A stretch of DNA of 64,000 nt from Clostridiaceae bacterium Marseille-Q3526. GTDB taxonomy: Bacteria > Bacillota > Clostridia > Lachnospirales > Lachnospiraceae. Location of the stretch: NCBI GenBank assembly GCA_018223375.1, contig JAGTTS010000002.1:496001-560000 (forward strand), written 5' to 3'. The stretch's first letter is position 1, and each line of letters begins with the position of its first letter. Below, piece by piece: positions 15,460 to 24,947 of the stretch. The position numbers and the translations under genes are program-made. The notes under the pieces were generated by a model. It saw only the letters and a list, made by a program, of their open reading frames with translations. It ran no database searches and had not been told where the DNA came from.

Positions 15460-17979
15460 TTATTCTATCACAGTTCCAGTTAAAAAACCAGAGCTTTTTT
15501 CAGTCTTTCCAGCCGCCTTCCTGGCTGAGGCTCTCTTCACTTTTTTAGAAAAAATCAGCCCTTCTTTTCCCTTTTTCACGGCTACCGTATCTCCGCTCTT
15601 AAAGGTTCCCGCAAGGATTTCCTCTGCCAGCCGGTCTTCAATCATGGTCTGGATGGTTCTTCTGAGAGGTCTTGCGCCGTATTTCTCGTCGTAGCCTTTC
15701 TCAGCCAGATAATCTCTGGCACTGCTGTCTACAGTAAGGGCAATGTTCATCTGCTCCTTCGTTCTTCCCGCGATGGAAGCTGTCATGATGCCTGCAATCT
15801 CCCTGATATTTTCCATGTTCAGCGGATGGAAGACAATGATATCGTCAATTCTGTTTAAAAACTCCGGACGGAACAGACGCTTTACCTCCTCCATCACCCT
15901 GTCTTTCATGAAATTGTAGTTTGCCTTCTCATCATTTTCGGAGGCGAATCCCAGCCGCTTCGGGGAGATGATGTTTTCCGCTCCCGCGTTGGAAGTCATA
16001 ATGAGAATCGTATTTTTAAAGTCGATCTTCCTGCCCTGGGCGTCGGTAATATGGCCATCGTCCAGGATCTGCAGAAGAATATTGAATACGTCTGGATGGG
16101 CCTTCTCAATCTCGTCAAATAAAATGACAGAGTAAGGATTTCTTCTCACTTTTTCGCTCAGCTGGCCTCCCTCATCGTATCCCACATATCCTGGCGGGGA
16201 ACCAATCATTCTGGAAACGCTGTGCTTTTCCATGTATTCCGACATATCCACGCGGATCATGGCGTTCTCCGTGCCGAACATGGCCCCGCAGAGAGCCTTG
16301 GAAAGCTCTGTTTTGCCCACTCCGGTAGGTCCTAAAAACAGGAAGGAGCCGATAGGCCGCTTTGGATCCTTGAGTCCTACCCTGCCTCTCCGGATGGCCT
16401 TGGCTACTGCGCAGACTGCCTCGTTCTGCCCCACCACTCTCTCGTGGAGCACTCCCTCCAGCTTCAGCAGCCTCTCAGACTCTCCCTCTGACAGCTTTTT
16501 CACCGGAATCTTCGTCCACTGGGAAACTACGTCCGCCACCTCGTTTTCCCCCACAGACAGTTTCCTCTTCTGCTTCTCCTCCTGCCATACGGCGCGGATT
16601 TCCTCTATCTTTTTCTGTCGTTTTTCCTGCTGCTTTTTGATATCTCCGGCTTTTTCGTAGGCTTCCTCCCGGATAGCCTCCTCTTTTTCCTCCTCCAGAG
16701 TCTTAATCTCCTCCTCCAGAAGCTTAATCTCCTCTGGCTCCGTGTAAACGGTCAGACGGATCTTGGAGGACGCCTCGTCAATCAGATCAATCGCTTTATC
16801 CGGAAGGAAGCGATCGTTGATATACCGGGCGGACAGCTTGACCGCCGCCTCCAGGGCCTCATCGGTAATCTCTACTTTGTGGTGTTCCTCGTAGCAGCTC
16901 CGCAGGCCTTTTAAAATCTCTACAGACTCCTTCTCCGACGGCTCCTCCACCATCACAGGCTGGAAGCGTCGTTCCAGGGCAGCGTCCTTCTCAATGTACT
17001 TCCTGTACTCCTCCACCGTAGTGGCTCCTATCAGCTGAAGCTCTCCTCTGGCCAGTGACGGTTTTAAAATGTTGGAGGCGTCGATGGCCCCTTCTGCTCC
17101 TCCGGCTCCGATAATAGTGTGAATCTCGTCTATAAAGAGAAGCACATTCCCGTCCTCCCGAATCTCGGCGAGAACCTTTTTGATTCTCTCTTCAAATTCG
17201 CCTCTGTATTTGCTGCCCGCCACCATGCCGGACAGATCCAGGCTTACCAGTCGCTTTCCGGCAATGGTCTCCGGCACGTCGCCGTTTACAATCATCTGGG
17301 CCAGCCCTTCCGCCACTGCCGTTTTTCCTACTCCCGGCTCTCCGATTAAGCAGGGGTTATTCTTGGTACGTCTGCTCAGAATCTGAATCACCCGGCGCAT
17401 CTGGGCTTCTCTTCCAATGACTGGATCCAGCTTTCCTTCTCTGGCCATCTGGGTTAAGTCGCGGCTGAAGTGATCCAGATTCGGAGTTTCCCCCTTCTCT
17501 TTCTTCGTCTTTCCCGTTAACTCCTCCCGGTCGGCGGGAGCGTCGTCGCCCATAGCGTTGAGCAGATCCACATACAGCTTCTGAATGTTCACATTCATTG
17601 TATTTAAAAGTCTGGCTGCCGTACACTTGCCGTTTTTAATCATGGCGATTAAAATATGCTCCGTTCCAATTAACGGCGCTTTAAACAGCACTGCCTCCTC
17701 ATAGCTGGCTTCCAACACCTGTCTGGCTCCCGGCGTATACTCCAGCTCTCCCTGCACTCTCGTCGGGGAAGCCGGAGAAATGAGACGTTCCATAAGAGAC
17801 AGCACCTTTTCCTCTGTCACTCCGTAGTGTCCAAGAATCATGGCAGCGACACCCGTCCCTTCTCTGATAAGGCCGAGAAGCAGATGTTCTGTTCCCACAT
17901 AGCCGTGATCCAGCTGAGCGGCCAGCTCTGCCGCCGCCTGGATCGCCTCTCTGGCCTTCTCTGTAAAACGATCGATCAT
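15460..17979 (-). CDS. clpC: ATP-dependent Clp protease ATPase subunit ClpC
   Basis: 839 residues. Two Clp-N repeats (about 1-150), AAA+ module 1 with Walker A GEPGVGKT at 213-220, a coiled-coil middle domain with a UVR-like stretch near 420-470, AAA+ module 2 with GPTGVGKT near 550, and a C-terminal ClpB-type small domain. It unfolds substrates, including proteins marked by arginine phosphorylation, for ClpP; clpP is not in this window. AGGAGG lies 11 bp before ATG 17979. The gene follows mcsA-mcsB, which encode the arginine kinase that marks its substrates. Confidence 0.95.
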   Translation of the reverse strand: MIDRFTEKAREAIQAAAELAAQLDHGYVGTEHLLLGLIREGTGVAAMILGHYGVTEEKVLSLMERLISPASPTRVQGELEYTPGARQVLEASYEEAVLFKAPLIGTEHILIAMIKNGKCTAARLLNTMNVNIQKLYVDLLNAMGDDAPADREELTGKTKKEKGETPNLDHFSRDLTQMAREGKLDPVIGREAQMRRVIQILSRRTKNNPCLIGEPGVGKTAVAEGLAQMIVNGDVPETIAGKRLVSLDLSGMVAGSKYRGEFEERIKKVLAEIREDGNVLLFIDEIHTIIGAGGAEGAIDASNILKPSLARGELQLIGATTVEEYRKYIEKDAALERRFQPVMVEEPSEKESVEILKGLRSCYEEHHKVEITDEALEAAVKLSARYINDRFLPDKAIDLIDEASSKIRLTVYTEPEEIKLLEEEIKTLEEEKEEAIREEAYEKAGDIKKQQEKRQKKIEEIRAVWQEEKQKRKLSVGENEVADVVSQWTKIPVKKLSEGESERLLKLEGVLHERVVGQNEAVCAVAKAIRRGRVGLKDPKRPIGSFLFLGPTGVGKTELSKALCGAMFGTENAMIRVDMSEYMEKHSVSRMIGSPPGYVGYDEGGQLSEKVRRNPYSVILFDEIEKAHPDVFNILLQILDDGHITDAQGRKIDFKNTILIMTSNAGAENIISPKRLGFASENDEKANYNFMKDRVMEEVKRLFRPEFLNRIDDIIVFHPLNMENIREIAGIMTASIAGRTKEQMNIALTVDSSARDYLAEKGYDEKYGARPLRRTIQTMIEDRLAEEILAGTFKSGDTVAVKKGKEGLIFSKKVKRASARKAAGKTEKSSGFLTGTVIE

Positions 17980-18014
17980 ATAATTTCATTCCTCCTGTAT
18001 ACCATGTTCTTTTT

Positions 18015-19049
18015 CTATTCTATTTCAGGCAGATAAGCTCTGATACAGGCCGCCCGGGCCATCTCCAGCTCTTCCTTGCCAAGAGGCCTGCTGGAATTTT
18101 TCTGAAGATTTGCATTCTGGATTTTCACCATCAGGCCGTAGAGGGAGCAGGGTTCCTTAAAACGGAGCAGGCCGTCAGACACACCGGCTCTCACATGAGA
18201 CAGAAAGGTCTGGGCATCCTTTACCGCCAGTCTTCTGGCATAGCGCAGAACACCGTAAGCCTTATAGACCTCATCCTCTATCATCAGGCGCTGCTTCTCC
18301 AAAGCCATCTTTCTGACCTGCGCCTCCTGATCCGTCAGCTGCACCGCCACATTTTCTACCAGCTCCAGAATCTCCTTTTCTGACAGCCCCAGCGTCTTCT
18401 GGTTCGTTACCTCATAGAGATCTCCGCCGTTTTCCCCAGGCCTTCCGTGAAGGCCTCTGACCACTGCTCCAAACCGTCCCATATCTCCCAGCAGATCCTG
18501 AAACTTCTTGCTCAGGGACAGCGTGGGAAGGTGGACAATCACCGACGCCTTCAGTCCTGTTCCCACATTAGTGGGATAAGTCGTCAAATATCCGTATTTC
18601 TCATTGAATGCGTATGGAATTCTTTCATTAATATAGTTATCCAGGCAATCTGCCTTCTCATAGCATTCCTTTAGCGACAGCCCCTGCTCCATTACCTGGA
18701 TTCTGATGTGGTCGTCGCCGTTCAGCATCAGGCTGATTCTCTCATCATCTGAGAGGATCAGGCCGCCGGGCGTCTTTTTTTCTGCCATGCTTCTGTTAAT
18801 CAGACGCCTCTCTCTGAGCGCTCTGCGCTCTAAATCAGGCATTCTCTCCAAATCCAGGTATTCGCAGTCCTTTCCCTCCTGATCCGGCAGTCCTCTCAGT
18901 TCCTTTTTCAGCCTGGAGATCATCTCCCTCGCTTCCTCAGGAGTCAGGCTTCCCGGAAACCGGTACTCCTCCCAGTTTCTCGCCAGCCGGATGCGGCTTG
19001 CCACTATGCTGGAGTTTTCGTTTTTTACTTCCTCAAACCATCTACTCAT
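18015..19049 (-). CDS. mcsB: Protein-arginine kinase McsB
   Basis: About 344 residues, ATP:guanidino phosphotransferase fold: SSRIRLARNWEEYRFPG near the N-terminus, RRLINRSMA near 82, the catalytic core VGTGLKASVIVHLP near 164 and HGRPGENGGDLYEVTNQ near 199. It phosphorylates arginines on damaged proteins, targeting them to ClpC. ATG at 19049 has GGAGG 6 bp upstream and overlaps the end of mcsA by 8 bp (coupled translation). Confidence 0.93.
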   Translation of the reverse strand: MSRWFEEVKNENSSIVASRIRLARNWEEYRFPGSLTPEEAREMISRLKKELRGLPDQEGKDCEYLDLERMPDLERRALRERRLINRSMAEKKTPGGLILSDDERISLMLNGDDHIRIQVMEQGLSLKECYEKADCLDNYINERIPYAFNEKYGYLTTYPTNVGTGLKASVIVHLPTLSLSKKFQDLLGDMGRFGAVVRGLHGRPGENGGDLYEVTNQKTLGLSEKEILELVENVAVQLTDQEAQVRKMALEKQRLMIEDEVYKAYGVLRYARRLAVKDAQTFLSHVRAGVSDGLLRFKEPCSLYGLMVKIQNANLQKNSSRPLGKEELEMARAACIRAYLPEIE

Positions 19050-19596
19050 CCTCATCCTCCGCTTTCAGGGCCCGGATCTCATCCCGGCATTTCGCCGCCG
19101 TCTCATATTCCTCGAAACGCAGAGCCTCTCTGAGCTTTCGCTCCAGCCCCCGGATTTCCTCTTCCTTTGAAAGCTTCAGCTCGCCATCGCTCTCTACATG
19201 AGTATCTTTTTCTTCTACCTGGAATTTGGGCCGCTTTCCAGTATGGCTGTCATTTCCCTGCATCTTTTTAATCTTTTCTCCGATAAGAAGATCAAATACG
19301 CGATAGCAGTCGGGGCATCCGAAACGGCTCTTGTCTATAAACGCTTCATAGGTCGTGCCGCAGGTGGGACATGCAATCTCCTGTCTGTTCTCCTCCTCGG
19401 CGGAAGCTCCCTCCAGCCCCAGAAGGCCGGACAGCAGCCTGCCCAGAGGAAATTCTCCGTCAAAAACAGCGGAGTACTGGCCGAAATCCAGTTCCTTCGC
19501 ACACTGGGAGCACAGATTATGCTCTGTCTTTACCCCGTTAATCACTTCTGTATATTTGATATTCGCCTCTCGGATTTTACATCTCTCACATAACAT
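19042..19596 (-). CDS. mcsA: McsA, zinc-binding activator of McsB
   Basis: 184 residues with four CXXC pairs (CERC at 3-6, CSQC near 29, CPTC near 76, CPDC near 94) that bind zinc, and a C-terminal UVR motif (LERKLREALRFEEYETAAK, about 151-169). McsA stimulates the McsB kinase and joins it to ClpC. GGAGG lies 7 bp before ATG 19596. It is the second gene of the operon. Confidence 0.92.
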   Translation of the reverse strand: MLCERCKIREANIKYTEVINGVKTEHNLCSQCAKELDFGQYSAVFDGEFPLGRLLSGLLGLEGASAEEENRQEIACPTCGTTYEAFIDKSRFGCPDCYRVFDLLIGEKIKKMQGNDSHTGKRPKFQVEEKDTHVESDGELKLSKEEEIRGLERKLREALRFEEYETAAKCRDEIRALKAEDEDE

Positions 19597-19660
19597 ATTT
19601 CATCCTCCATGGCTTTTCCTTCCTGGCCGATGCGCCGGAATTTCGTCAGAATCCTGCTGC

Positions 19661-20047
19661 CTAGCAGCTGCCTCCATTATCTGCAAACGCGTCGAAAATG
19701 GAGTCGACCAGCTCGTGGACCTCCGACCGGCTGATGCGCTTGCAGCATCCTCTGGCCAAAACAACGCCTAAGTCCCGTTTCATCTCCTCTACCGCCCGCA
19801 TCTTATCCACGTCAAGGCAGATAACAGCGCCCCTTCTGCGATCCAGCTTCACAAGCCCTTCCTGCTTTAATACAGAATATGCCTTATTCACTGTATGCAT
19901 GTTAATGCCGATGTGTTCCGCCAGCTGCCGCACAGAAGGCAGAGAATCTCCCTCCCTGATACGCTCTGTGGCAATTCCGACGATGATCTGATTCCTCAGC
20001 TGAATGTAAAGGGCCTCGTCGCTGTTAAAGTCAATTTCCAATACCAT
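19661..20047 (-). CDS. GntR-family (YtrA-type) regulator at the head of the clpC operon
   Basis: 128 residues: winged-helix domain of GntR type (EALYIQLRNQIIVGIATERI, SVRQLAEHIGINMHTVNKAY, then VKLDRRRGAVIC) and a short C-terminal helical tail of the YtrA subclass. In Bacillus and many Clostridia this position is held by CtsR, which is unrelated in sequence to this protein. The start was set at ATG 20047 because the longer frame (to 20098) would begin inside the promoter. A set of GTTATAT half-sites overlaps the promoter, consistent with autoregulation. Whether it controls clpC expression in response to stress is inference from position. Confidence 0.85.
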   Translation of the reverse strand: MVLEIDFNSDEALYIQLRNQIIVGIATERIREGDSLPSVRQLAEHIGINMHTVNKAYSVLKQEGLVKLDRRRGAVICLDVDKMRAVEEMKRDLGVVLARGCCKRISRSEVHELVDSIFDAFADNGGSC

Positions 20048-20063
20048 AGGCTCACCATCTTTC

Positions 20064-20111
20064 GTTATATCTGTTATATCGAGTATATAACATTCCAAAT
20101 CGTTCCGTCAA
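20064..20111 (-). promoter_or_regulatory. Promoter and probable GntR operator of the clpC operon
   Basis: Minus strand: TTGACG (20106-20111), 18 bp, TATACT (20082-20087). Overlapping the -10 is a perfect inverted repeat, GTTATAT at 20085-20091/20073-20079 with a 5-bp centre, and a third half-site (20064-20070) in direct repeat 9 bp further on. No CtsR heptad operator was seen. Confidence 0.6.
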
Positions 20112-20147
20112 GTCTTTTCCTCCTGCGTTCTTTGCAGTACGGCAAAA

Positions 20148-20189
20148 CAGGCCGCTGCCATGCGCTTTCTCTGCACTGGCTGCGGCCTG
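20148..20189 (-). terminator. Terminator after the cohesin-like protein gene
   Basis: CAGGCCGC (20148-20155) pairs with GCGGCCTG (20182-20189), with more pairing inside; TTTT follows on the minus strand. Confidence 0.7.
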
Positions 20190-20227
20190 CTTCCGGACAG
20201 GAACCACTCCTGTCTTTCCTGAATTAC

Positions 20228-22195
20228 TTAATCGTCAAGATCCAGAAAATCTATCTCACCTTTTCTGCGTCTCTCTGCCTTCTTTGCTGAAGCTTCTGCT
20301 GTTCCAGACGCAGGCATTCTGTTTCTGGACTGCGGGCTGTGGGAAGCAGGACGGCTGTCTCTGGGCCTCTGCACTCTTGGTTCAGATTCTCTCCGCACAG
20401 GAGGCTGTCCCTGGGGACGGGTATTTCTTCTGCCTTCTGTCCTGGATTCAGCCTCTCTTACAGGACGCTTCTGCTCCCTTCTCTCCTCCTGAGGACGTTC
20501 TGCTCTCGGGGAAGTTGTTCTGTCCCGCTCCGGTCTCGGTTCTCTTTCTGTTCTGCGGCTCTCCCTGCCCTGAGAAACCAGACGGCCGGATGGCTTCACC
20601 CTCTCCGGACGCTCTGCTGCGGCTTCGCGTCTTTCCGGCCTGTTTTCACTGTGTTCTGTCCGAACCTCTCTCTGGCGGCTCTTTCCGGCAGATGGCTGCG
20701 CCAAAGCGTCCGGCTGCCGTCTGCTTTCGCCAGGATTCTGGACGCCCGGATCATGGGGATGATCGGAGCCGTTTCCGCCTGCCTTTTTCCTTAAAAGAAC
20801 GATTACCATGATAATAAGAATCACGCACACCGCTCCTAAGGCTATGATAATAATGAGACGCAGGCGGTACAGCTGGTTCATGTCATTGTATTCCTGGATA
20901 AAGGCTTCCACCTCTTCATCCGAATAGGAGCTCTTAACAGCAGGATCCTCAAAATATCTCTGAATTGTCTTCTCTCCGATATCGTAGCGGTACAGTCCCT
21001 TTTCTCCGTTTTCGTTCATTCCGTAGACAACGCAGTATCTCTGTTCTGTATCGCTTTCCCACACCCAGCCTTCTACCTTGTAATCTCCGTTCAGCTGAAT
21101 GGTTGTCTCTGCAAACCCTTCCGGAACCTCCGGCGCCTCGTCTGCCGGAAGCACTGTGATATTCTTCTCGCTCACATGGATATTGGCGTAGCGGGTAAAT
21201 TCCCCTGACTCTGCGTCGTAGAACCAGAAGCCCTCGCTGCCTTCCGGATCTTGCAGATACAGGATGGTCAGATCGCCGTTTTCGCCGCCCATAATATCCT
21301 GCTCCTGGTAAGTGACAGTGGACGCCGTAAAGCCTGCAGGCAGAAGGGACTGATCAAAGGAGGCTGCCACCAGATACTCTTTTCCTTCTATCTCAGTTTT
21401 CAGTTCTCCTAAAACTGCAGCCTGCGTCTCCTCTTCCCCGCTTTCAGAAGGAGCCTGCGTCTCCCCGGCCGCCGCTCTCGTCACAGTAATCGTATAATTC
21501 TTTACCGTTTTGCCATCCTCAGCCGTCACCTTGCAGACTACCTTGTTTTCTCCTGGCTGCAGATTGCTGTCTCCTGACACGACCAGCTTCGATTTTGGAT
21601 CCTTGCGCTCCGCGCTGACTGCAATTTTGCTTACGTCCGCCCCCACGCTCGCCGTGTAGGACGTCACATCCGGCGAAAAGGCCGGTGAAATTCCTCCGGG
21701 AGAGATTTTCAGGGAAGCCAGAGAAGCTTCGCTTGAATAGCTGGCAGGTGCCTGAACCTGCACGGAGGAGCTTCCAGAATGGCTCATCGTCATAGCCTGC
21801 ATATCTGAATCATAAAATTCTGAACTGCTGACGCTGATCTGCGTGCTTCCCGCCTGAACCGCTTTAAATTTCAGGTTAAAATCAAAGCTTTTTGTACTGG
21901 CAGAGTCCATGGTTCCCACCAGCCGGACAGTTCCCGCGCCTCCGTTGGCATTATTTCCGCTGACAAATTCTATCACAGCCGGATCATAGGAAAGAACGAT
22001 ATCCGCTCCTCCCAGATTTCCATCAGCTGTGGAAGCCTTCACCGTCACGGTGAACTCCGTTCCCACCTCTGGTTTCGGATCATTGAAAGTAATTTTCGCT
22101 GTCGCGGCAAAAACAGTCTCCGCCTGGAACGGCGTCAGGGCCATGATAAATGCCGCGGCCATGCATATGAAAAATTGTCTGATTGTTCTGTTCAT
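20228..22195 (-). CDS. Membrane-anchored surface protein with cohesin-like domain and Arg-rich tail
   Basis: 655 residues. Signal peptide 1-30 (cleavage near FAA); cohesin-like beta domain about 33-145 (VGTEFTVTVKAST, GGADIVLSYDPAVIEF); a cadherin-like beta-sandwich about 155-240 ending in the typical VKNYTITVTR; an unassigned exported region 260-440; one transmembrane helix about 444-468; then 187 residues that should be cytoplasmic, disordered and crowded with Arg, Glu and Pro, ending in the acidic EIDFLDLDD. It lies 61 bp after the gene for a dockerin-bearing hydrolase, probably in one transcript, which suggests that the cohesin captures that enzyme (inference). Cohesin/dockerin pairs are best known from cellulosomes; nothing cellulosomal is nearby. 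Confidence 0.75.
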   Translation of the reverse strand: MNRTIRQFFICMAAAFIMALTPFQAETVFAATAKITFNDPKPEVGTEFTVTVKASTADGNLGGADIVLSYDPAVIEFVSGNNANGGAGTVRLVGTMDSASTKSFDFNLKFKAVQAGSTQISVSSSEFYDSDMQAMTMSHSGSSSVQVQAPASYSSEASLASLKISPGGISPAFSPDVTSYTASVGADVSKIAVSAERKDPKSKLVVSGDSNLQPGENKVVCKVTAEDGKTVKNYTITVTRAAAGETQAPSESGEEETQAAVLGELKTEIEGKEYLVAASFDQSLLPAGFTASTVTYQEQDIMGGENGDLTILYLQDPEGSEGFWFYDAESGEFTRYANIHVSEKNITVLPADEAPEVPEGFAETTIQLNGDYKVEGWVWESDTEQRYCVVYGMNENGEKGLYRYDIGEKTIQRYFEDPAVKSSYSDEEVEAFIQEYNDMNQLYRLRLIIIIALGAVCVILIIMVIVLLRKKAGGNGSDHPHDPGVQNPGESRRQPDALAQPSAGKSRQREVRTEHSENRPERREAAAERPERVKPSGRLVSQGRESRRTEREPRPERDRTTSPRAERPQEERREQKRPVREAESRTEGRRNTRPQGQPPVRRESEPRVQRPRDSRPASHSPQSRNRMPASGTAEASAKKAERRRKGEIDFLDLDD

Positions 22196-22256
22196 GCGTT
22201 CTCCCGTCTGTTTCTGTCCATATTCTGCTGCATGCTGCCGCCGGACTTAAACGCTG

Positions 22257-24842
22257 CTACTTCAGCTTTTCAATTCCGAGCACGTCTCTCTGCATGGCAA
22301 GAATATCCGTAATATCAATTTTACCGTTTCCGTTGACATCGGAGGCTGCTGCAAACTCTCCCTTTAAAGAGCCCAGTCCTAAAATATGGCGCTGGGCATT
22401 TAAAATATCAAGGACGTTCACCTTTCCGTCTCCGGTATTGTCGCCCCGGACAATAACGGTCTGCTTTAAAACAGCGTCTCCCTTTGAATCATAGGCCTGA
22501 GCCAGGTACCCTGTAGCAGCGCTGCCAGAGGCCTCATTGCCGGAAGAAGTGTAAATCTTTACAGAAGTCCCTGCTTTCTCCGACTGGATCTGAGCCGCCA
22601 GCGCCTGGACGCTGGTTCCGGCCGTTACCACCCTGGTTCCTTTGCTTTCACCAGGTTTCTGGCTGTGAGTTCCGGAACCGGGCTCTTGAAGCGCGCCGCC
22701 TGACTCCTCTGTGCCGAAGCCCTCTACGCTCCCATCCGGGGCGATAGGCCCTGGCACAGAGTTTCCAGATCCGGGGGCAGAAGAACCTGGGGCGCTGGTT
22801 CCGGAGCCGCCGGGCTGGGAACTTCCCGGTGGACCGACAATCTCTACTGTCGTGTCGCCTCCAGGGCCAGAACCTCCTCCAGGGCCTGTGGTTCCTCCCG
22901 GCGTCACGCCTCCTCCAATGGATTCTGAATAGGTTGGACCGTTGTCCTGTCTCACCACGTGGATCACATAATTGCGTACATGGCCGTTTTCTGCCTTCAC
23001 CGCTATCGTAATATCATTATTTCCGCTCTGCAGATTTACCGTTCCGGTACCGCTGACGCTGGCCTTGGAATCAATGGCAGATGCAGAGATTGTGACGCTG
23101 CTGACAGACGGATCTACAATCAGGTCATAGGACTGCGTATCTCTGTTAAAGCTTGGCGTTAAGGCAAAGCCGTCTACTCCCAGACCGGACAGCTTATTAT
23201 TGGGGCTTCCGTCTAATGTTGGCTGCGCGCAGGGGCCTTCCGGCATATTTTTAAATACAGGAATAGAAAATTCCAGAGCCGTATCTTTCAGAGAGCTGAT
23301 CTTTGCAAGCTCTGCTCCCTCAGAAGCTGCCGCCTGAATGTTAGTCATATACTGGTGGGTATAGGGATTGCTTCCCTGCACGTTAAACTTCTTCAGGTAG
23401 AGGGTGTTCTGCCCGCGTCCAGGATAATTGTTTCCATACCACTTGGCGCCTCCGATAATGGACTTCTCACGGCTGTTCCACGGCCTTCCGTAGGAACCGG
23501 ACTGAGACGCCCACCAGAGTCCTCTTGTCACCGCATCCATAGAGCCTGACTGGTACGCTTCTATATTAAAAAAATTGTAGTAGCCTGTATAGCCTGAAAC
23601 TGTTCCCGATATACTTCTTCCCGTTCCCTGCTTTCCCTGCTCTACCAGAATCATGGACGCTAAAATATAGGGATTAACGCCTGACTGGGCCGCAGCATCC
23701 ATAATAATATCTACATACGGCCTGCCGGCTGAACCGCCGGTATCCCCGCTTCCCGGCTGCTGCTCCGCTCCTGGCGCTCCGCCGGGAACCGAGTTTTCTG
23801 AATCCATACCCGGTCCATAGGAGGAAACTGTATCTACCAGATGGCTGGAAATAGACCATGAGTTCTCGTTTATCTGGACGTATCTTCCTGAAGTCCCCAG
23901 AGAAGCGCCTGGGCCTCCCGTCTGTCCCGGAGTAATCTCGCCGCCGTCAGGGCTTCCTCCTGGCGCGCTGCCGGAGTCAGAAGAGCCGCCATCCGGTCCT
24001 GAAGGACTGCCCGAGGAACTGCCGCTGCCAGACCCTCCCCTGCTGCCAGATGCGCCTCCAGCAGGAGCCGTCCCGCTGAGGAAGGTGCCCTCCACCATTG
24101 TCACCAGGCCTTCCCTGGTGTGAATCGACGGATCGTAGGACTGGTTCATAAACTGGTAAATGTAAGTCTCATTCAAGAAATTTCTGGGATCCATGTAATA
24201 GCTGATAATATCCCTGGACGCTGCCACCCAGGAACTGCCGTCAAATCCAGGCCACGTTCCGGTGGCCCAGTCGTAGGCTCCATCCTCTGTCGATTTCCAG
24301 GAGGAAATACTGCTTCTGGCCACCAGGTTTCTGGTCACCTTGCTCTCCTCCGTCACAGCTGTATTCCAGTCAAGCCCTGTCTGCAGAGCCGTAAACTTCC
24401 ACTTGGGGTATTTAGAGTGAAGCTCTCTCAGTCCCTGCTTGTAGCTCTCCGGAAAGCCCTGCTGCGTCATATAAGCCTCGAAATTGCTGTCCGACACAAT
24501 ATTCTGGGAAGCCAGCTTGACATAGTGGCTGGATACGTATCCTGTCGTCTGGGCTCCCCCGCTTCCTGTAAACCTGATTTTGTACCAAAGTACGCCGTCA
24601 GAAGCCGTATCCTCTCCTATCACAGTCACAGCCGTTCCGTTAGCCAGTCTGGCAATGGATGCATTTCCCGTTCCCGGCCCGCTTCTCACATTCAGGCTGG
24701 AAGCAATAATTGTTCCCTGCTTTTCCGCATAGGCAAAGGTTCTCAGGGAAAACGACGGATCCAGAACGCTGACACAGGTTCCAAAAGCCAGTACGCAGCT
24801 CAGAAGAAATGCCATTCCTTTTTTGTATCTTGATTTTTTCAT
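22257..24842 (-). CDS. Secreted peptidoglycan hydrolase: SH3b, glucosaminidase, cadherin-like, dockerin
   Basis: 861 residues. Signal peptide about 1-40; SH3b domain 42-110 (SSLNVRSGPGTGNASI); N-acetylglucosaminidase (LytD/GH73-related) in two blocks, about 125-255 and 370-510, with ASMILVEQGKQGTG and YYNFFNIEAYQSGS as likely catalytic-site segments. The blocks are split by a Gly/Ser/Pro-rich insertion of more than 100 residues. Then a cadherin-like beta domain (570-650), another Gly/Pro-rich linker and a C-terminal type I dockerin with two calcium loops, DNTGDGKVNVLD and DVNGNGKIDITD. It should cut the glycan strands of the cell wall while attached through its dockerin. ATG 24842 has TAGGAG 8 bp upstream. 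The next gene encodes a cohesin-like protein. Confidence 0.8.
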   Translation of the reverse strand: MKKSRYKKGMAFLLSCVLAFGTCVSVLDPSFSLRTFAYAEKQGTIIASSLNVRSGPGTGNASIARLANGTAVTVIGEDTASDGVLWYKIRFTGSGGAQTTGYVSSHYVKLASQNIVSDSNFEAYMTQQGFPESYKQGLRELHSKYPKWKFTALQTGLDWNTAVTEESKVTRNLVARSSISSWKSTEDGAYDWATGTWPGFDGSSWVAASRDIISYYMDPRNFLNETYIYQFMNQSYDPSIHTREGLVTMVEGTFLSGTAPAGGASGSRGGSGSGSSSGSPSGPDGGSSDSGSAPGGSPDGGEITPGQTGGPGASLGTSGRYVQINENSWSISSHLVDTVSSYGPGMDSENSVPGGAPGAEQQPGSGDTGGSAGRPYVDIIMDAAAQSGVNPYILASMILVEQGKQGTGRSISGTVSGYTGYYNFFNIEAYQSGSMDAVTRGLWWASQSGSYGRPWNSREKSIIGGAKWYGNNYPGRGQNTLYLKKFNVQGSNPYTHQYMTNIQAAASEGAELAKISSLKDTALEFSIPVFKNMPEGPCAQPTLDGSPNNKLSGLGVDGFALTPSFNRDTQSYDLIVDPSVSSVTISASAIDSKASVSGTGTVNLQSGNNDITIAVKAENGHVRNYVIHVVRQDNGPTYSESIGGGVTPGGTTGPGGGSGPGGDTTVEIVGPPGSSQPGGSGTSAPGSSAPGSGNSVPGPIAPDGSVEGFGTEESGGALQEPGSGTHSQKPGESKGTRVVTAGTSVQALAAQIQSEKAGTSVKIYTSSGNEASGSAATGYLAQAYDSKGDAVLKQTVIVRGDNTGDGKVNVLDILNAQRHILGLGSLKGEFAAASDVNGNGKIDITDILAMQRDVLGIEKLK

Positions 24843-24947
24843 CTATGTATCTCCTATTTTGGCAATATCTTCATTATAATGACAAGAGCCGTTCCATGTC
24901 AACTAATTTCAGACACGGCGTTCCTGTCTGAAAAGATTTCAAGAGAA

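Noticed and set aside
22257..24842. Cellulosome component
   Set aside because: A dockerin is present, but the catalytic part is a peptidoglycan hydrolase and no cellulase or scaffoldin with several cohesins is nearby.
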